NCBI RefSeq assembly: GCF_035594125.1
Contig: NC_087168.1
Location: 6,768,501-6,832,500, forward strand
DNA from: Scylla paramamosain
Lineage: Eukaryota; Arthropoda; Malacostraca; Decapoda; Portunidae
Reading direction: 5' to 3'
DNA: 64,000 nt
The position numbers and the translations under genes were made by a program. Positions within the stretch are counted from its first letter, which is position 1. Each line of letters opens with the position of its first letter. Positions 11,854-26,992 of this stretch are shown here, piece after piece. The notes under the pieces were generated by a model. That model did no database searches and was not told the origin of the DNA. It was given only the letters and a program-made list of their open reading frames with translations.

Positions 11854-14800
11854 GCAAAAAACGCAAAAAATTCGTGTATATAAAGAAGTTTCTTAGATAC
11901 CAATATGCTAAACCCATGAATAACAATATTAATTGAGAAACAGAACAACGTTACCAAATGCGTGTACTTTGAGTGTTTTTCACATTCTTAGTTAGCAAAA
12001 CCCCAAATAGAACGCGAATCTATGTTGGAAAAAAAATGACATTACCAAAAGTGTCTTTTGAGTGTTTTTGAGCGTTTTAGACAATAAATTATATAAAAAA
12101 AAAACAGGGCACATTACATGGGAATAAAACCAACTTTTACCAAGAACTTGCCTTGAAGTGTTTTTGACCTCCTTACAAACCAAAACGCATGCAAAAAACT
12201 CTTTAATGGAGAAGCAAAATAACATTACTAAAAACATGTGTTTTAAGTCCTTTTGATCATGTTATCTATAAAAACGCTTAAATACATGCAAAGAACCCTA
12301 TGTTTGGGAAACGAAAGGACATCACGAGAAACATGTATTAGGGCCGTTTTTAAATTGCTTAAGTAACAAAACGTTAAAACCCATAAATAACACTCTTTAT
12401 AGAGAAAAAAAATAAAATAAAAAAATAGCTTTTTTATATTGATTTTCATAGGTACCAAGATGCCAAAATTCTACCAAAATTCAGGGAATTTATGTGGAAA
12501 AAAGAACATTATCAAAAAAGTCAATTATAGCTCTTTTTCGGATTTTTATGTTCCAAACTCTAAAGTGCATGCCACCTATATAAGGAAGTTAAACGACTTT
12601 ACCAGAAACCTGTCTTTTCAGTGTTTTCCAGCATGTTAGGCACCAAAACGATAAATAATATGGAAGTCAGTCAATATGTGAATCCAAAACAAAATTACTG
12701 GAAACGTGTCTTTTCAGTGTTTTACGTAGAAAACGCTGAAACGGATGCAAACCAACAAATATGAAGAAATAGAATAACATTACCAAAAAGTGTTTTTTAG
12801 CTTTTTACCTACAAAAAAACGCGCAAATGGATGGAAAGCACTCTATATTGGGAAGCAAAAGGACATTACGAGAAACGTGTATAATGAGTGTTTTATAGTT
12901 TCACAAGATCCACAATGCAAAAAACGCAAAAACTCGTGTATATAGAGAAGTTTCTTACATACCAAAACGCTAAAACTCATGAATAACACTTTTAATTGAA
13001 AAACAGAACTACCTTACCAAATGTGTGTATTTTGAGTGTTTTTCACATTCTTAGTTACGAAAATCCCAAATTACATGCAAAACTACCTTTATGGGGGAAA
13101 AAAAATGAAATTACCAGAAAAGTGTCTTTTGAGTGTTTTTTTTAGCGTTATATGCAACAAAACACTAAAAAGCAGAACAATCACATTACATTGGAATAAA
13201 ACCAAATTTTACGAAGAACTTGCCTTTAAGTGTTTTTTAACTCCTTACATACCAAAACGCTAAACACATGCAAAACAACCTTTATGAAGAAACAGAATAA
13301 CATTACCAAAAACATATATTTTTATTGTTTTTGATAATGTTACCTATAAAATCGCTTAAATACATGCAAAGAACCCTATGTTTGTGAAACGAAAGGACAT
13401 TACGAAAATCGTGTATTATGAGTATTTTTTAAGTTCCTTAAGTACCAAAAATCTAAAACCCACAAATAACACTCTTTATAGAGAAAAAAATAATAAAAAA
13501 AATAGATTTTTTTTTTGTTATTCATCTTCATAGGTAACGAGATGCCAAAATTTTGAGAAAATTCAGGGAAATTATGTGAAAAAAAACATAAAAAAAATGA
13601 TTTTAGCTTTTTCCGGAGTTATGTACGAAACCCGGAAGTGCAGGCACAGCCACCTATATGGGGATATTACACGACTTTACAAGAAACGTGTCTTTGGGTG
13701 TTTTCAGCAATTTCAACAATATTACTGAAAACGTGTCTTTTCAGTTTTAGCGTAGAAAACTAAAACGGATGCAAACCAACCAATATGAAGAAATAGAATA
13801 ACATTACAAAAAAGTTGAGTGTTTTTGAGCTTGTTACCTACAAAAAACGCAAAAATGAATGCAAAGCAGTCTATATTGGGAAACAAAAGGATATTACAAG
13901 AAAATTGTATAATGAATGTATTAATAGTTTTCAACAACCATAAGGCAAAAAACGCAAAACTCGTATATATGGAGAAGTTTCTTAGATACCAAAATGCTGA
14001 AACTCATGAACAACACTCTTAATTGAGAAACAGAACAATTTCAGGAAATGAGTGTATTTTGAGTGTTTTTTTTTCACATTCTTAGTGGTCCAACCCCAAA
14101 TTACATGCAAAACTGTGGAAAAAAAATGAAATTACTAGAAAAGTGTCTTTTTAGTGTTTTTCAGCGTGTTAGGCAATAAAGCATTAAAAAGCAGGGCAAT
14201 CACATTACATGGGAATATAACCAACTTTTACCAAGAACTTGCCTTTAAGTTTTTTTGAGCTCCTTACATACTAAAACGCTAAAACCCATGGAAAACACCG
14301 TGTGGAAAAACAGAATAACATTATCAAAAACATGTATTTTGAGTGTTTTTGAGCTTGTTACCAATAAAAACGCTTAAATACATGCAAAGAACCCTATGTT
14401 TAGGAATAAAAGGACTTTACGAGGAATGTGTATTATGAGTATAAGTTCCTTAAGTACCAAAAAGCTAAAACCCACAAATAACACTATACAGAAAAAATAA
14501 ATTAAAATAAATTAAAATATAACATTTTTTTAATGATCTTCATAGGCAACGAGATGCCAAAATTCTGGCAAAATTCAGGAAAATTACGTGAAAAAAGAAT
14601 ATTGTGAAAGAGGTTAATTTTAGCTTTTTTTTTCGGACTGTTATATACCAAACCCTAAAGTGTATGCAAAGCCACCTATATAGGGAAATTAAACGACTTT
14701 ACAAGAAACCTGTCTTTTGAGTGTTTTTTCAGCATGTTAGGCATCAAAACGATAAATAACATGAAAGTCACTCTATATGGGAATCCAAAAATTACTGAAA

Positions 14801-17115
14801 ACGTGTCTTTTCTGTGTTTACGTAGAAAAACGCTAAACACGGATGGAAACCAACCAATATGAAGAAATAGAATAACATTACCAAAAAGGTATATTTTGAG
14901 TGTTTTTGATCATGTTACCTATAAAAACGCTTCAATACATGTAAAGAACCTTATCTTTAGGAAACAAAAGGACATTACGAGAATTGAGTATTATGAGTGT
15001 TTTTACGTTCCTTAAGTACCAAAAAGCTTAAACCCACAAATAACACTCTTTATAGAGAAAAAAATAAATAAATGAAAAAATATCTTTTTTTTTTTATTGA
15101 TCTTCAAAGGTATCGAGATGCCAAAATTCTGGCAAAATTCAGGGAAATAATGTGAAAAAAGAATATCATAAAAGTTAATTTTAGCTTTTTTTCAGACCGT
15201 TATGTACCAAACCCTAAAGTGCATGGGGAAAATAAACGACTTTGCCTGAAACCTGTCTTTTGCCTGTTTTTCAGTATGTTAGGCACCAAAACAATAAATA
15301 ATATGGAAATCACTCTGTATGGGAATCCAAAACAAAATTACTGAAAACGTGTCTTTTCAGTGTTTTACGTAGAAAAACGCTAAAAAGAAAGCAAATCAAC
15401 CAATATCATGAAATAAAATAATTTTACCAAAAAGGTATTTTTTGTGTTTTGAGCGAAAATGGATGCAAATCTCTCTATATTGGGAAACAAAAGCACATTT
15501 AGAGAAAAGTGTATAATGATTGTTTTATAAGTTTCACAAGAACCAGAAGACAAAAAACGCAAAAACTCGTGTATATTGAGAAGTTTCTTACATACCAAAA
15601 TGCTAAAACTTATGAATAATACTTTTAATTGAGAAACAGAACTACCTTACCAAATGTACGTATTTTGGGTGTCTTTCACATTCTTAGTTACGAAAATCCC
15701 AAATTACATGCGAAACTAACTTTTTGTTGGAAAAAAATGACATTATCAGAAAAGTGTCTTTTGAGTGTTTTTGAGCGTGATATGCACTAAAAAAGCACTA
15801 AAAAGCAGAATAATCACATTATATAGGAATAAAACTAACTATTACGAAGAACTTGCCTTTAAATGATTTTAACTCCTTACATACCAAAACGCTAAAACGC
15901 ATGGAAAACACACTTTATGGAGAAACAGAATAACATTACCAAAAACATGTATTTTGAGTGTTTTTGATCATATTTCCTATAAAAACGCTTAAATACATGC
16001 AAAGAACCCTATGTCTGTGAAATGAAAGGATATATAAGAAAAAAATTTGCTTTTTTCTGGAATTATGTACCAAACCCAGAAGTGCATGCAAAGCCACCTA
16101 TATGGGGAAATTACACGACTTTACCAGAAATCTGTCTTTTGAGTGTTTTACAGATATTTCAACAATATTACTAAAAACGTGTCTTTTCAGTGATTTACGA
16201 AGAAAAACCCTAAAACGGATGCAAACCAACCAATATGAAATAGAATATTTTTACCAAAAATATATATTTTGAGTGTTTTTCAACTTATCTAGAAAAAATG
16301 CGAAAATGGATGGAAAGTACTCAATATTGGGAAACAAAAGAACATTACGAGAAACGTGTACAATGAGTGTTTTATAGTTTCATACGAACCACAAGGCAAA
16401 AAACGCAAAAAACTAGATATTACCAAAAAAGTGTCTTTTGAGTGTTTTTGAGCGTGATATGCAACAAAGCACTAAAAAGCAAAAAAATCATATTACATGG
16501 GAATAAAACCAACTTTTACGAAGAACTTGCCTTTAAGGTTTTTTTTTTTAACTCCTTACATACCAAAACGCTAAAACGCATGCAAAAACACCCTTTTATA
16601 CAGAGTAACATTACCGAAAACATGTATTTTGAGTGTTTTTGATCATGTTATTTATAAAAACGCTTAAATACATGCAAAGAACCTTATGTTTAGGAATTGA
16701 AAGGACATTACGAGAAACGTGTATTATGAGTGTTTTTAATTTCCTTAAGTACTAAAAAAGCTAAAACCCACAAATAAAGCTCTTTATAGAGAAAAAAAAT
16801 AATAAATTAATTTTTTGTTGTTGTTCATCTTCATAGGTACTAAGATGCAAAAATTCTGGCAATATTCTTTGGGAATCGAAAACAAAATTACTGAAAACGT
16901 GTTTTTTCGGTGTTTAACGTAGAAAAACCTTAAAACGGATGCAAACCAACCAATATGAAGAAATAGAATAACATTACCAAAAAGGTATATTTTGAGTGTT
17001 TTTGAGGTTGTTACCTAGAAAAAACGCGAAAATGCAAAGCACTCCCTATTGGGAAAGAAAAGGACATTACAAGAAACGTCTATAATGAGTGTCTTTTCAT
17101 ATTCGGGCAAAAGAA

Positions 17116-17139
17116 CTTGTGGTTCACAAGAACCACAAG
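17116..17139 (+). repeat. S4 hairpin variant, copy 2 (perfect stem)
   Basis: CTTGTGGTTC, loop ACAA, GAACCACAAG: a perfect 10-bp stem and 4-nt loop in a forward S4. Confidence 0.88.
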
Positions 17140-18563
17140 GCAAAAAGCGCATAAAGTCGTGTATATAAAGAAGTTTCTTAGACACAAAAATGCTGAAACT
17201 TATGGATAACAATCTTAATTCAGAACCAGAACATTACCAAATGCGTGTATTTTGAGTGTTTTTTCACATTCTTTGCAAAACATCAAATAGCATGCGAAAC
17301 TAGCTTTATGGGGGAAAAAAAATGACATTACCAAAAGTGCCTATTGAGTGTTTTTGAGCATGTTAGGCAATAAAGCACTAAAAAGCAGGGCAATCATATT
17401 ACATTGGAATAAAACCAACTTTTACAAAGAACTTGCCTTGAAGTATTTTTCAGCTCCTTACATACCAAATCGCTAAAACGCATGCAAAACACTCCTTTAT
17501 GGAGAAGCAGAATAACATTACGAAAAACAAGTGTTTTTGAGTGTTTTTTTTTTTATCATGTTACCTATAAAAACGCTTAAATACATGCAAAGATCCCTAT
17601 ATTTGGGAAACGAAAGGACATTACGAGAAATGTGTATTATGAAGGTTTTTAAGTTGCTTAAGTACCAAAACGTTAAAACCTACAAATATCACTTTTTATA
17701 GAGAAAAAAATTAAATAAATAAAAAAATAGCATTTTTATTTTTTTGTTATTCATGTTAATAGGTACCAAGATGCAAAAATTCTGCCAAAATTCAGGGAAA
17801 TTATGTCGAAAAAAGAACATTATTGGAAAAGTTAATTATACCTTTTTTATTTTTGGAGTTATGTACAAAACCATAAAGTGTATGCAAATCCACCTATTTG
17901 GGAAAATTTAACGTCTTTACAAGAAACCTGTCTTTTGAGTGTTTTTACGCATGTTAGGCACCAAAACGATAGATAATATTAAAGTCACTCTATATGGAAA
18001 TCCGAAAAAAAATTATTGAAAACGTGTCTTTTAAAAGATTTACGTAGAAAAACGCTAAAACGGATGCAAACCAACCAATATGAAAAAAATAGAATAATAT
18101 TACCAGAAAAATATATTTTGTATGTGTTTGAGCTTGTTATATAAAAAAAAAAAACGCAAAAATGGATGCAAAGCACTGTATATTAGGAAAAAGATATAAC
18201 GAGAAACGTGTATAATGAGTGTTTTATAGTTTCACCAGAATCACAAGGCAAACAACGCAAAAAATTCGTCTGTGTAGAGAAGTTTCTAAGATACCAAAAT
18301 GCTGAAACACTCTTAATCAAGTAACAGAACAACCTTACTAAATGCGTGTATTTTGAGTGTTTTTTTTTTTTTTACATTCCTAGTTAACAAAACCGCAAAT
18401 TCCATGCGAAACTAACTTTATGTGGGAAAAAAATGACATTACCAGAAAAGTGTCTTTGAGTGTTTTTGTGCGTGTTAGGCAATAAAGCACTAAAAAGCAG
18501 GGCAATCACATTACATGGGAATAAAACCAACTTTTACGAAGAACTTGCCTTTTAGTGTTTTTG

Positions 18564-20673
18564 ACACGCATTTAGTAAGGTTGTTCTGTTTCTTAATTAA
18601 GAGTGTTATTCATGAGTTTCAGCATTTTAGTATTTAGGATGTTTCTCCATATACACGAGTTTTTGCGTTTTTTGCCTTGTGGTTTTTTTGAACTATAAAA
18701 CACTTATTATACACTTTTCTTGCAATGTCCTTTTCTTTCCCAATATAGAGTGTTTTGCATCAATTTTCGCGTTTTTTTTGTAGGTAAAAAGCTCAAAAAC
18801 ACTCAAAATATACTTTTTTGGTAACGTTTTTCTATTTCTTGATATTGGTTGGTTTCCATCCGTTTTAACGTGTTTTTACGTAAAACACTGAGAAGACACG
18901 TTTTCAGTAACTTTGTTTTGGATTCCCATATAGAGTGAGTTCCTTATTATTTATCGTTTTTGTGCCCAACATGCTAAAAAACACTAAAAACACAGATTTC
19001 TGGTAAGGTCGTTTAATTTTGCATGCACTTTAGGGTTTGGTATATAACAGTCCGAAAAAAAAAGCTAAAATTAACTTTTTTTGATAATATTCTTTTATCA
19101 CATAATTACCCTGAATTTTTTCCAGAATTTTGGCATCTCTGGCATTCCATTTCTGGAATTTTGGCATTTGGCACCTTTGAAGATGAATAACAAAAAAAAA
19201 AAAATATTTATTTTATTTTTTTATTTATTTTTTAATTTTTTTTTTAAATAAACAGTGTTATTTGTGTGTTTTAGCTTTTTGGTACTTAAGGAACTAAAAA
19301 AAACACTCATAATAGACGCTTCTCGTAATGTCCTTTTGTTTCCCAAACATAATGTTCTTTGCATGTACTTCAGCGTTTTTAAAGATAACATGATCAAAAA
19401 CACTAAAAATACATGTTTTTGGTATATGTTATTCTGTTTCTCCATAAAGTTTGTTTTCCATGCGTTTTAGCGGTTTGGTATACAAGGGGTTAAAAAATTC
19501 TTCGTAAAAGTTGGTTTTATTCCCATGTAATATGATCGTTCTTATTTTTAGTGCTTTGTTCCATATCACGCTGAAAAACACTCAAAAGACACTTTTCTGG
19601 TAATATAATTTTTTTTCTCACATGAAGCTAGTTTCGCATGTAATTTGGCATTTTCGTAACTAACGATGGGAAAAACACTGAAAATACACAATTTGGTAAG
19701 GTAGTTCTGTTTATCTATTAAAAGTGTTATTCATTTATTCATTTTGGTATGTAAGAAATTTCCCTATATACACGAGTTTTTGCGTTTATTGCCTTGTGGT
19801 TCCTTTAAAACACTCATTATACACGTTCCTCGTAATGTCCTTTTGTTTCCTAATATAGAGTGCTTTACATCCATTTTTGCATTTTTTGTAAGTAACAAGC
19901 TCAAAAACTCTCAAAATATATCTTTTTGGTAATGTTATTCTATTTCTTCATATAGGATGGTTTGTATCTTCTTTAGCGTTTTTCTACGTAAAACACTGAA
20001 AAGACACGTTTTCAGTAATTTTCTTTTGGATTCATATATTGACTGACTTCCAAATGATTTATCGTTTTGGTGCCTAACATGCTGAAAAACAATGAAAAGA
20101 CAGGTTTCTGGTATAGTATAGCATGCTTTGCATGCTTTTTAGGGTTTGGTACATAACAATCCAAAAAAAAAGCTATAATTAACTTATATGATAATGTTCT
20201 TTTTTCCACATAAATTCCCTGAATTTTGGCAGAATTTTCGCATCTCGGTACCTATGAAGATGAATAACAAAAAAAAAAATCCCATTGTATTATTTTTTTA
20301 TTCATTATATATTTTTTTTCTAATGAGTGTTATTTGTGGGTTTTAGCTTTTTGGTACTGAAGGAACTTAAAAATCACCCATAATACACGTTTCTCGTAAT
20401 GTTCTTTCGTTTCCCAAACATAAGGTTCTTTGCATGTATTTAAGCGTTTTTATAGATAACATGATCAAAAACAATGAAAATACATGTATTTGGTAATGTA
20501 ATTCTGTTTCTCCATAAAATGTATTTTGCATGTGTTTTAGCGTTTTGGTATGTAAGGAGCTCAAAAACACTTAAAGGCAAGTTCTTGGTAAAATTTGGTT
20601 TTATTCCCATGTAATGAGATTGCCCTGACTTTTAGTGCTTTATTGCGTTACACGCTCAAAATCACTGAAAAGA
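18564..20673 (-). repeat. Reverse satellite block R4
   Basis: Starts with reverse S6 at the standard island breakpoint but continues through S12 and S11 instead of flipping back. Its S11 box is duplicated at 19128-19173, a variant seen elsewhere only at 36735-36790 in forward orientation. It is the inverted partner of 35059-37332. Confidence 0.88.
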
Positions 20674-21132
20674 CATGCAAAGTGTCCCATATGAGGAAAT
20701 AAGAGACCTTACCAGAAATCTGTCTTTTGAGTGTTTTTCTGCATATTAGGCACCAAAACGATAAATAATAAGGGACTCACTCTATGTGGGAATCTAAAAG
20801 AAAACTACTGAAAATGTGTCTTCTCAGTGTTTTACTTAGAAAAACGCTAAAACTGATGCAAACCAACCAATATCAAGAAGCAGAAAAACATTACCAAAAA
20901 TGTATATTTTGAGTGTTTTTGAGCTTGTTACCTACAAAAAAAAAGCTCAAAAAATTGATACAAAGCACCCTATATTTGGAAACAAAGGGACATTGCGAGA
21001 AAAGTGTATAATGAATGTTTTTATAGTTCAAAAAAAAAACACAAGGCAAAACACGCAAAAACTCGTGTATATGCTGAAACTCATGAATAACACTCTTAAT
21101 TGAGAAACAGAGCAACCTTACTAAATGCGTGT
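20674..21132 (+). repeat. Inverted island I2 (forward within reverse array)
   Basis: Same composition and breakpoints as I1: S12 tip, S1 to S5 and the S6 start. The variant GTCCCATATGAGG near its left edge is shared with the inverted island at 34611-35058, which supports common descent of the two. Confidence 0.9.
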
Positions 21133-24100
21133 CAAAAACACTAAAAGGCAAATTCTTCGTAAAAGTTGGTTTTATTCCCATGTATTGTGATTGCCCTGCT
21201 TTTTAGTGCTTTATTGCCTAACACGCTCAAAAACATTCAAAGACACTTTTCTGGTAATGTCATTTTTTTCCCACATAAAGCTAGTTTCGCATGGAATTTG
21301 TGGTTTTGATAACTAACAATGTAAAAAAAACACTCAAAATTCACGCATTTAGTAACGTTGTTCTGTTTCTTGATTAAGAGTGTTATTCATGAGTTTCATT
21401 ATTTTGGTATAAAAGAAACCTCTCCATACAGTCGAGTTTTTGCGTTTTTTGTCTTATGATTCTAGTGAGACTATAAAACACTCATTATACACGTTTCTCG
21501 TTATGTCCTTTCTTTTCCTTATATAGAGTGCTTTGCACCCATTTTCGCGTGTTTCTTTTTATATAACAAGCTCAAGAACAGATAAAATATAGTTTTTTGG
21601 TAATGTTATTCTATTTCTTCATATTGGTTAGTTTGCATGCGTTTTAGCGTTTTTTACGTAAATTTTTTAAAAGACATGTTTCCAGTAATTTTGTTTTGGA
21701 TTTCCATATAGAGTGACTTTCATACTATTTATCGTTTTGGTACATAACATGCTTTTTGGTGCCTTTTGCTTCCCTATATAGAGTGCTTTCCATCTATTTT
21801 CGCGTTTTTTGTAGGTAACAATTTCAAAAACACTCAAAATATACCTTTTTGGTAATGTTATTCTATTTCTTCATTTTGGTTGGTTTGCATTCTTTTTATC
21901 GTTTTCTACGTAAAACACCGAAAAGACACGTTTTCAGTAATTTTGTTTCGGATTCCCATATAGATTGACCCCCATGTTATTTATCGTGTTGGTTCCTAAG
22001 ATGCTGAAAAACACTCATAAGACCGTTTTCTGGCAAAGACGTTTAATTTCCTTATACAGTTGGCTTTGCATGCACTTTAGGGGTTTGGTACATAACAGTC
22101 CGAAAAAAAAGCTAAATTTAACTTTTTTTATAATGTTCTTGTTTCACAATTCCTGAATTTTGCCCGTATTTTTGCATCTTGGTACCTGTGAAGATGAATA
22201 AGAAAGAAAAAAAATTATTTTTTATTGATTTATTTTTTCTCAATAAAGAGTGTTATTTGTGGATTTTAGCTTTTTAGTAATTAATAAACTTAAAAACACT
22301 CATAATACACATTTCTCGTAATCTCCTTTCGTTTCCCAAAAAAAGTGTTCTTTGCATGTATTTAAGCGTTTTCATTTGTAACATGATCAAAAACACTAAA
22401 AAAACATGTTTTTGGTAATATTATTCTTTTTCACCATAAAAAGTGTTTTGCATGCCTTTTAGGAGCTTAAAAACACTTAAAGGCAAGTTCTTGGTAAAAA
22501 TTTGTTTTCCTCCAATGTAATGTGATTGCCTTCCTTTTTAGTGCTTTATTGCCTATCACGGTCAAAATACTCAATAGACGCTTTTCTGGTACAGTCATTT
22601 TTTTTTCCCACAAATCTATTTTCGCATTAAATTTCGGGTTTTGGTAATTAAGAATGTGAAAAGCATTCAAAATACACGCATTTATTAAGGTTGTTCTTTT
22701 TTCTCAATTAGGAGTGTTATACATGAGTTTAGCATTTTTGTATATAGGAAACCTCTCCATATACACGAGATTTTGCGTTTTTTGCCTTGTGGTTCTTTTG
22801 AACTATAAAACACTCATTATACACTTTTCTTGCAATGTCCTTTTGTTTCCCAATATAGAGTGCTTTGCATCAATTTTCGAGTTTTTTATAACAAGCTCAA
22901 AAACACTCAAAATATAACTTTTTAGTAACGTTTTTCTATTTCTTGATATTGGTTGCTTTGCATCCGTTTTAGCGTTTTTCTAAGTAAAACACTGAGAAGA
23001 CACGTTTTCAGTCACTTTGTTTTGGATTCCTATATACAGTGAGTTCCTCATTATTTATCGTTTTGGTGCCTAAAATGCTAAAAAAAAAAAAACACTCAAA
23101 ACACAGATTTCTGATAAGGTCGTTTAATTTCCTCATATAGGAGGCTTTGCATGCACTTTAGGGTTTGGTACATAACAGTCCGAAAAAAAAAAGCTGAAAT
23201 TAACTTTTTTGTTAATATTCTATTATCATATGATTGCCCTGAATTTTCCCAAAATGTTGTTCTCTCAGTACTATGAAGATGAATAAGGAAAAAAAAAATT
23301 CCTATTTTTTATTTTTATTTTCTAAATAAAGAGTGTTATTTGTGGATTTTAGCTTTTTGGTACTTAAGGAACTTAAAATAACACTCATAATACACGTTTC
23401 TCGTAATGTCCTTTTGTTTCCCAAACATAATGTTCTTTGCATGTATTTAAGCATTTTTATAGCTAACATGATCAAAAACACTCAAAATACATGTTTTTGG
23501 TAATGTTATTCTGTTTCTCCATAAAGTTTGTTTTGCATGCGTTTTAGCGGTTTGTTATATAAGGAGCTCAAAAACACTTAAAGGCAAGTTTTTGGTATAA
23601 ATTGGTGTTATTCCAGTGTAATATAATTGCCCTGCTTTTTAGTGCTTTATTGCCTCTCACGCTCAAAAACACTTAAAAGACACTTTTCTGGTAATGTCAT
23701 TTTTTTCTCACATAAAGATGGTTTTGCATGCAATTATGGATTTTTGGTAACTAAGAATGTGAAAAGCACTCAAAATACAAGCATTTAGTAAGGTTGTTCT
23801 GTTTCTCAATAAAGAGTGTTATTTATGAGTTTCAGCATTTTGGTATCTAGGAACCTACTCCATATCCACGAATTTTTGTGTTTTTTGCCTTTTGGTTTGC
23901 TTGAACAATAAAAAACTCATTATACACTTTTCTTGCAAATTCTTTTTGTTTTCTAATTTAGAGTGCTTTGCATCAATTTTCCCATTTTTTGTAGGTAACA
24001 AGCTCAAAAACACTCAAAATATACCTTTTTGGTAATGTTTTTCTATTTCTTGATACTGGTTGGTTTCAATCCGTTTTAGCGTTTTTCTACGTAAAACACT

Positions 24101-26992
24101 AAAAAGACACGTTTTGAGCAATTTTGTTTTGGATTCTCATATAGAGTGAGTTACTTATTACTTATGGTTTTGGTGCCTAATATGCTGAAAAACACTCAAA
24201 AAACAGATTTCTGGTAAGGTCGTTTAATTTCCTCTTATAGGAGTCTTTGGATGCACTTTATGGTTTGGTATATAACAGTCCGAAAAAAAAGGAAAAATTA
24301 ATTTTTTTAATAATTTTCTTTTATCATATAATAGCCCTGAATTTTCCCAGAATTTTGGCATCTCGGTACCTATGAAGATGAATAACAAAAAAAAAAAAAA
24401 AAATCCTATTTTTTTATTTTCTTACTTTTTTTCTAAATAAAGTGTTATTTGTGGGTTTTAACTTTTTGGTACTTAAGGGACTTAAAAACACTTATAATAC
24501 ACATTTCTCGTAATGTCCTTTCGATTTCCAAACCTAAGGTTCTTCGTATGTAATTAAGAGTTTTTATAGATAGCATGATGAAAACCCTCAAAATATATGT
24601 TTTTGGTAATTTTATTCTGTTTCTCCATAAAAGGTGTTTTGCATGCGTTTTATCGTTTTGGTATGTAATGAGCTCAAAAACATTTAAAGGCAAGTTCTTG
24701 GTAATAGTTGTTTTTATTCCCATGTAATGTTATTACCCTGCTTTTTAGTGCTTTATTGCCTAACACGCTCAAAAACACTCAAAAGACACTTTTCTGGTAA
24801 TATCATTTTTCTTCCCCACATAAAGCTAGTTTTGCATGGAATTTGGGGTTTTGGTAACTAAGAATGTGAAAAAAAAACTCAAAACACAGGCATTTAATAA
24901 GGTTGTTCTATTTCTTAATTAAAAGTGTTATTCATGAGTTTCAGCATTTTGGTGTGTAAGAAACTTTTCTTCTACACACATTTGGTAAGGTATGTCTGTT
25001 TCAAAATTAAAAGTGTTATTCATGAGTTTCAGCTTTTTGGTATGTAAGAAACTTCTTTATGTACACGAATTTTGAGCTTTTTACCTTGTGGTTCTTGTCA
25101 AACTATAAAACACTCATACACTTTTCTCGTAATGTCCTTTTCTTTGCCAATATAAAGTGCTTTCCATCCATTTTTTCATTTTTTGTAGGTAACAAGCTCA
25201 AAAACACATAAAAATATATCTTTTTGGTAATGTTATTCTATTTCTTCATATTAGTTGGTTTACATCCGTTTTAGCGTTTTTCTACGTAAATCACTGAAAA
25301 GACACGTTTTCAGTAATATTGTTGATATTGCTGAAAAATACTCAAAAGACAGGTTTCTGGTAAAGTCTTGTAATTTCCCCATATAGGTGGATTTGCATAC
25401 ACTTCAGGGTTTGTACATAACTCCGAAAAAAACCTAATTTTTTTTTTTTTTTTTTTTTTTACAAAATTTCCATGAATTTTGCCAGAATTTTGGCATCTCG
25501 GTAACTATGAAGATGAATAACAAAAAAAAATTCACTCTATAAAGAGTGTTATTTGTGGGTTTTAGCTTTTTGGTACTTAAGTAACTTAAAAACACTCATA
25601 ATACACGATTTTCGTAATGTCCTTTTGTTACACAAACATAGGGTCCTTTAAATGTATTTAAGCGTTTTTATAGGTTGCATGATCAAAAACACTCAAAATA
25701 CATGTTTTTGGTAATGTTATTCTGTTTCTCCATAAAGTGTGTTTTCCATACGTTTTAGAGATTTGGTATGTAAGGAGTTAAAAAACACTTAAAGGCAAGT
25801 TTTTCGTAAAAGTTGGTTTTATTCCCATGTAGAGTGATTGTTCTGCTTTTTAGGGCATTGTTGCATATCACGCTCAAAAACACTAAAAATACACTTTTTT
25901 GGAAATGTCATTTTTTTTTCCCACATGAAGGTAGTTTCGCATGTAATTTGGCATTTTCGTAACTAAGAATGTGAAAAACACTCAAAATACACAATATGGT
26001 AAGGTAGTTCTGTTTATTGATTAAAAGTGTTATTCATGCATTTCATCATTTCGGTTTGTAAGAAATTTCTCTATATACACGAGTTTTTGTGTTTATTGCC
26101 TTGTGGTTGTTTTAAAACTATAAAACACTCATTATACACGTTTCTCGTAAAGTCCTTTTGTTTCCTAATATAGAGTGCTTTACATCCATTTTTGCATTTT
26201 TTGTAGGTAACAAGCTCAAAAACACTCAAAATATATCTTTTTATTAATGATATTCTATTTCTTCATATAGGTTGGTTTGCATCCGCTTTAGTGTTTTTCT
26301 ACGTAAAACACTGAAAAGACACGTTTTCAGTAATTTTGTTTTGGATTCACATATTGACTGACTTCCATATTATTTATCGTGTTGGTGCCTAACATGCTGA
26401 AAAACACTGAAAAGACAGGTTTCTGATCAAGTCGTTACTTCCCTATATAGGTGTCTTTGCATGCACTTTAGGGTTTGGTACTTAATCCGAAAAAAAAAGC
26501 TGTAATTAACTTTTTTCCACATAAATACCCTGAATTTTGGCAGAATTTTCGCATCTCGGTACCTATAAGGATTAGTAACAAAAAAAAAAAAAAATCCCAT
26601 TTTTTTATTTCTTTTGTTTATTATTTTTTTTCTAAATAAAGAGTGTTATTTGTGGGTTTTAGCTGTTAGGTATTGAATGAACTTAAAAAAAACACTCATA
26701 ACACACGTTTCTCGTAATGTCCTTTCGTTTCCCAAACATAAGGTTCTTTGCATGTATTTAGGTGTTTTTATAGATAATATTATCAAAAACACTCAAAATA
26801 CATGTATTTGGTAATAATATTATGTTTCTCCATAAAATGTATTTTGCAGGCGTTTTAGCGTTTTGGTACGTAAGGAGCTCAAAAACACTTAAAGGCAAGT
26901 TCTTGGTAAAATTTGGTTTTATTTCCATGTAATGTTGTTGCCCTTCCTTTTAGTGCTTTATTGCGTAACACGCTCAAAAACACTCAAAAGAC
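21133..26992 (-). repeat. Reverse satellite block R5 (about 5 HORs)
   Basis: Reverse HORs with the S1/S4 deletion junction at 21751-21770, a duplicated S5 half-subunit at about 24930-25050 and a run of 23 T at 25438-25460. The S5 duplication is shared with 9040-9160 and 49120-49250 in forward orientation. Confidence 0.88.
25438..25460. repeat. Run of 23 T in reverse S12
   Basis: The longest pure homopolymer I noticed. It lies where reverse S12 normally has short A and T runs, so length here is likely to vary and to be error-prone in sequencing. Confidence 0.92.

Larger units (their letters stand above)
6446..18563 (+). repeat. Forward satellite block F1 (about 11 HORs)
   Basis: Forward HORs, several with internal deletions (for example at 8481, 9480, 10990 and 11350). 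The first ~115 bp copy the start of island I1. At 6561 the sequence jumps from S1 to S11/S12, and from there it matches 61560-64000 closely. It ends at 18563 in the breakpoint used by the right edge of the islands. S11 boxes are seen near 7643, 8564, 9668, 10753, 12450, 13533, 14545, 15110, 16838 and 17760; only some keep an intact GGTACC. Confidence 0.9.

Noticed and set aside
12435..12460. Promoter-like TATA stretches
   Set aside because: TATATA-like strings occur at most subunit ends because of base composition; without transcripts they cannot be called promoters.
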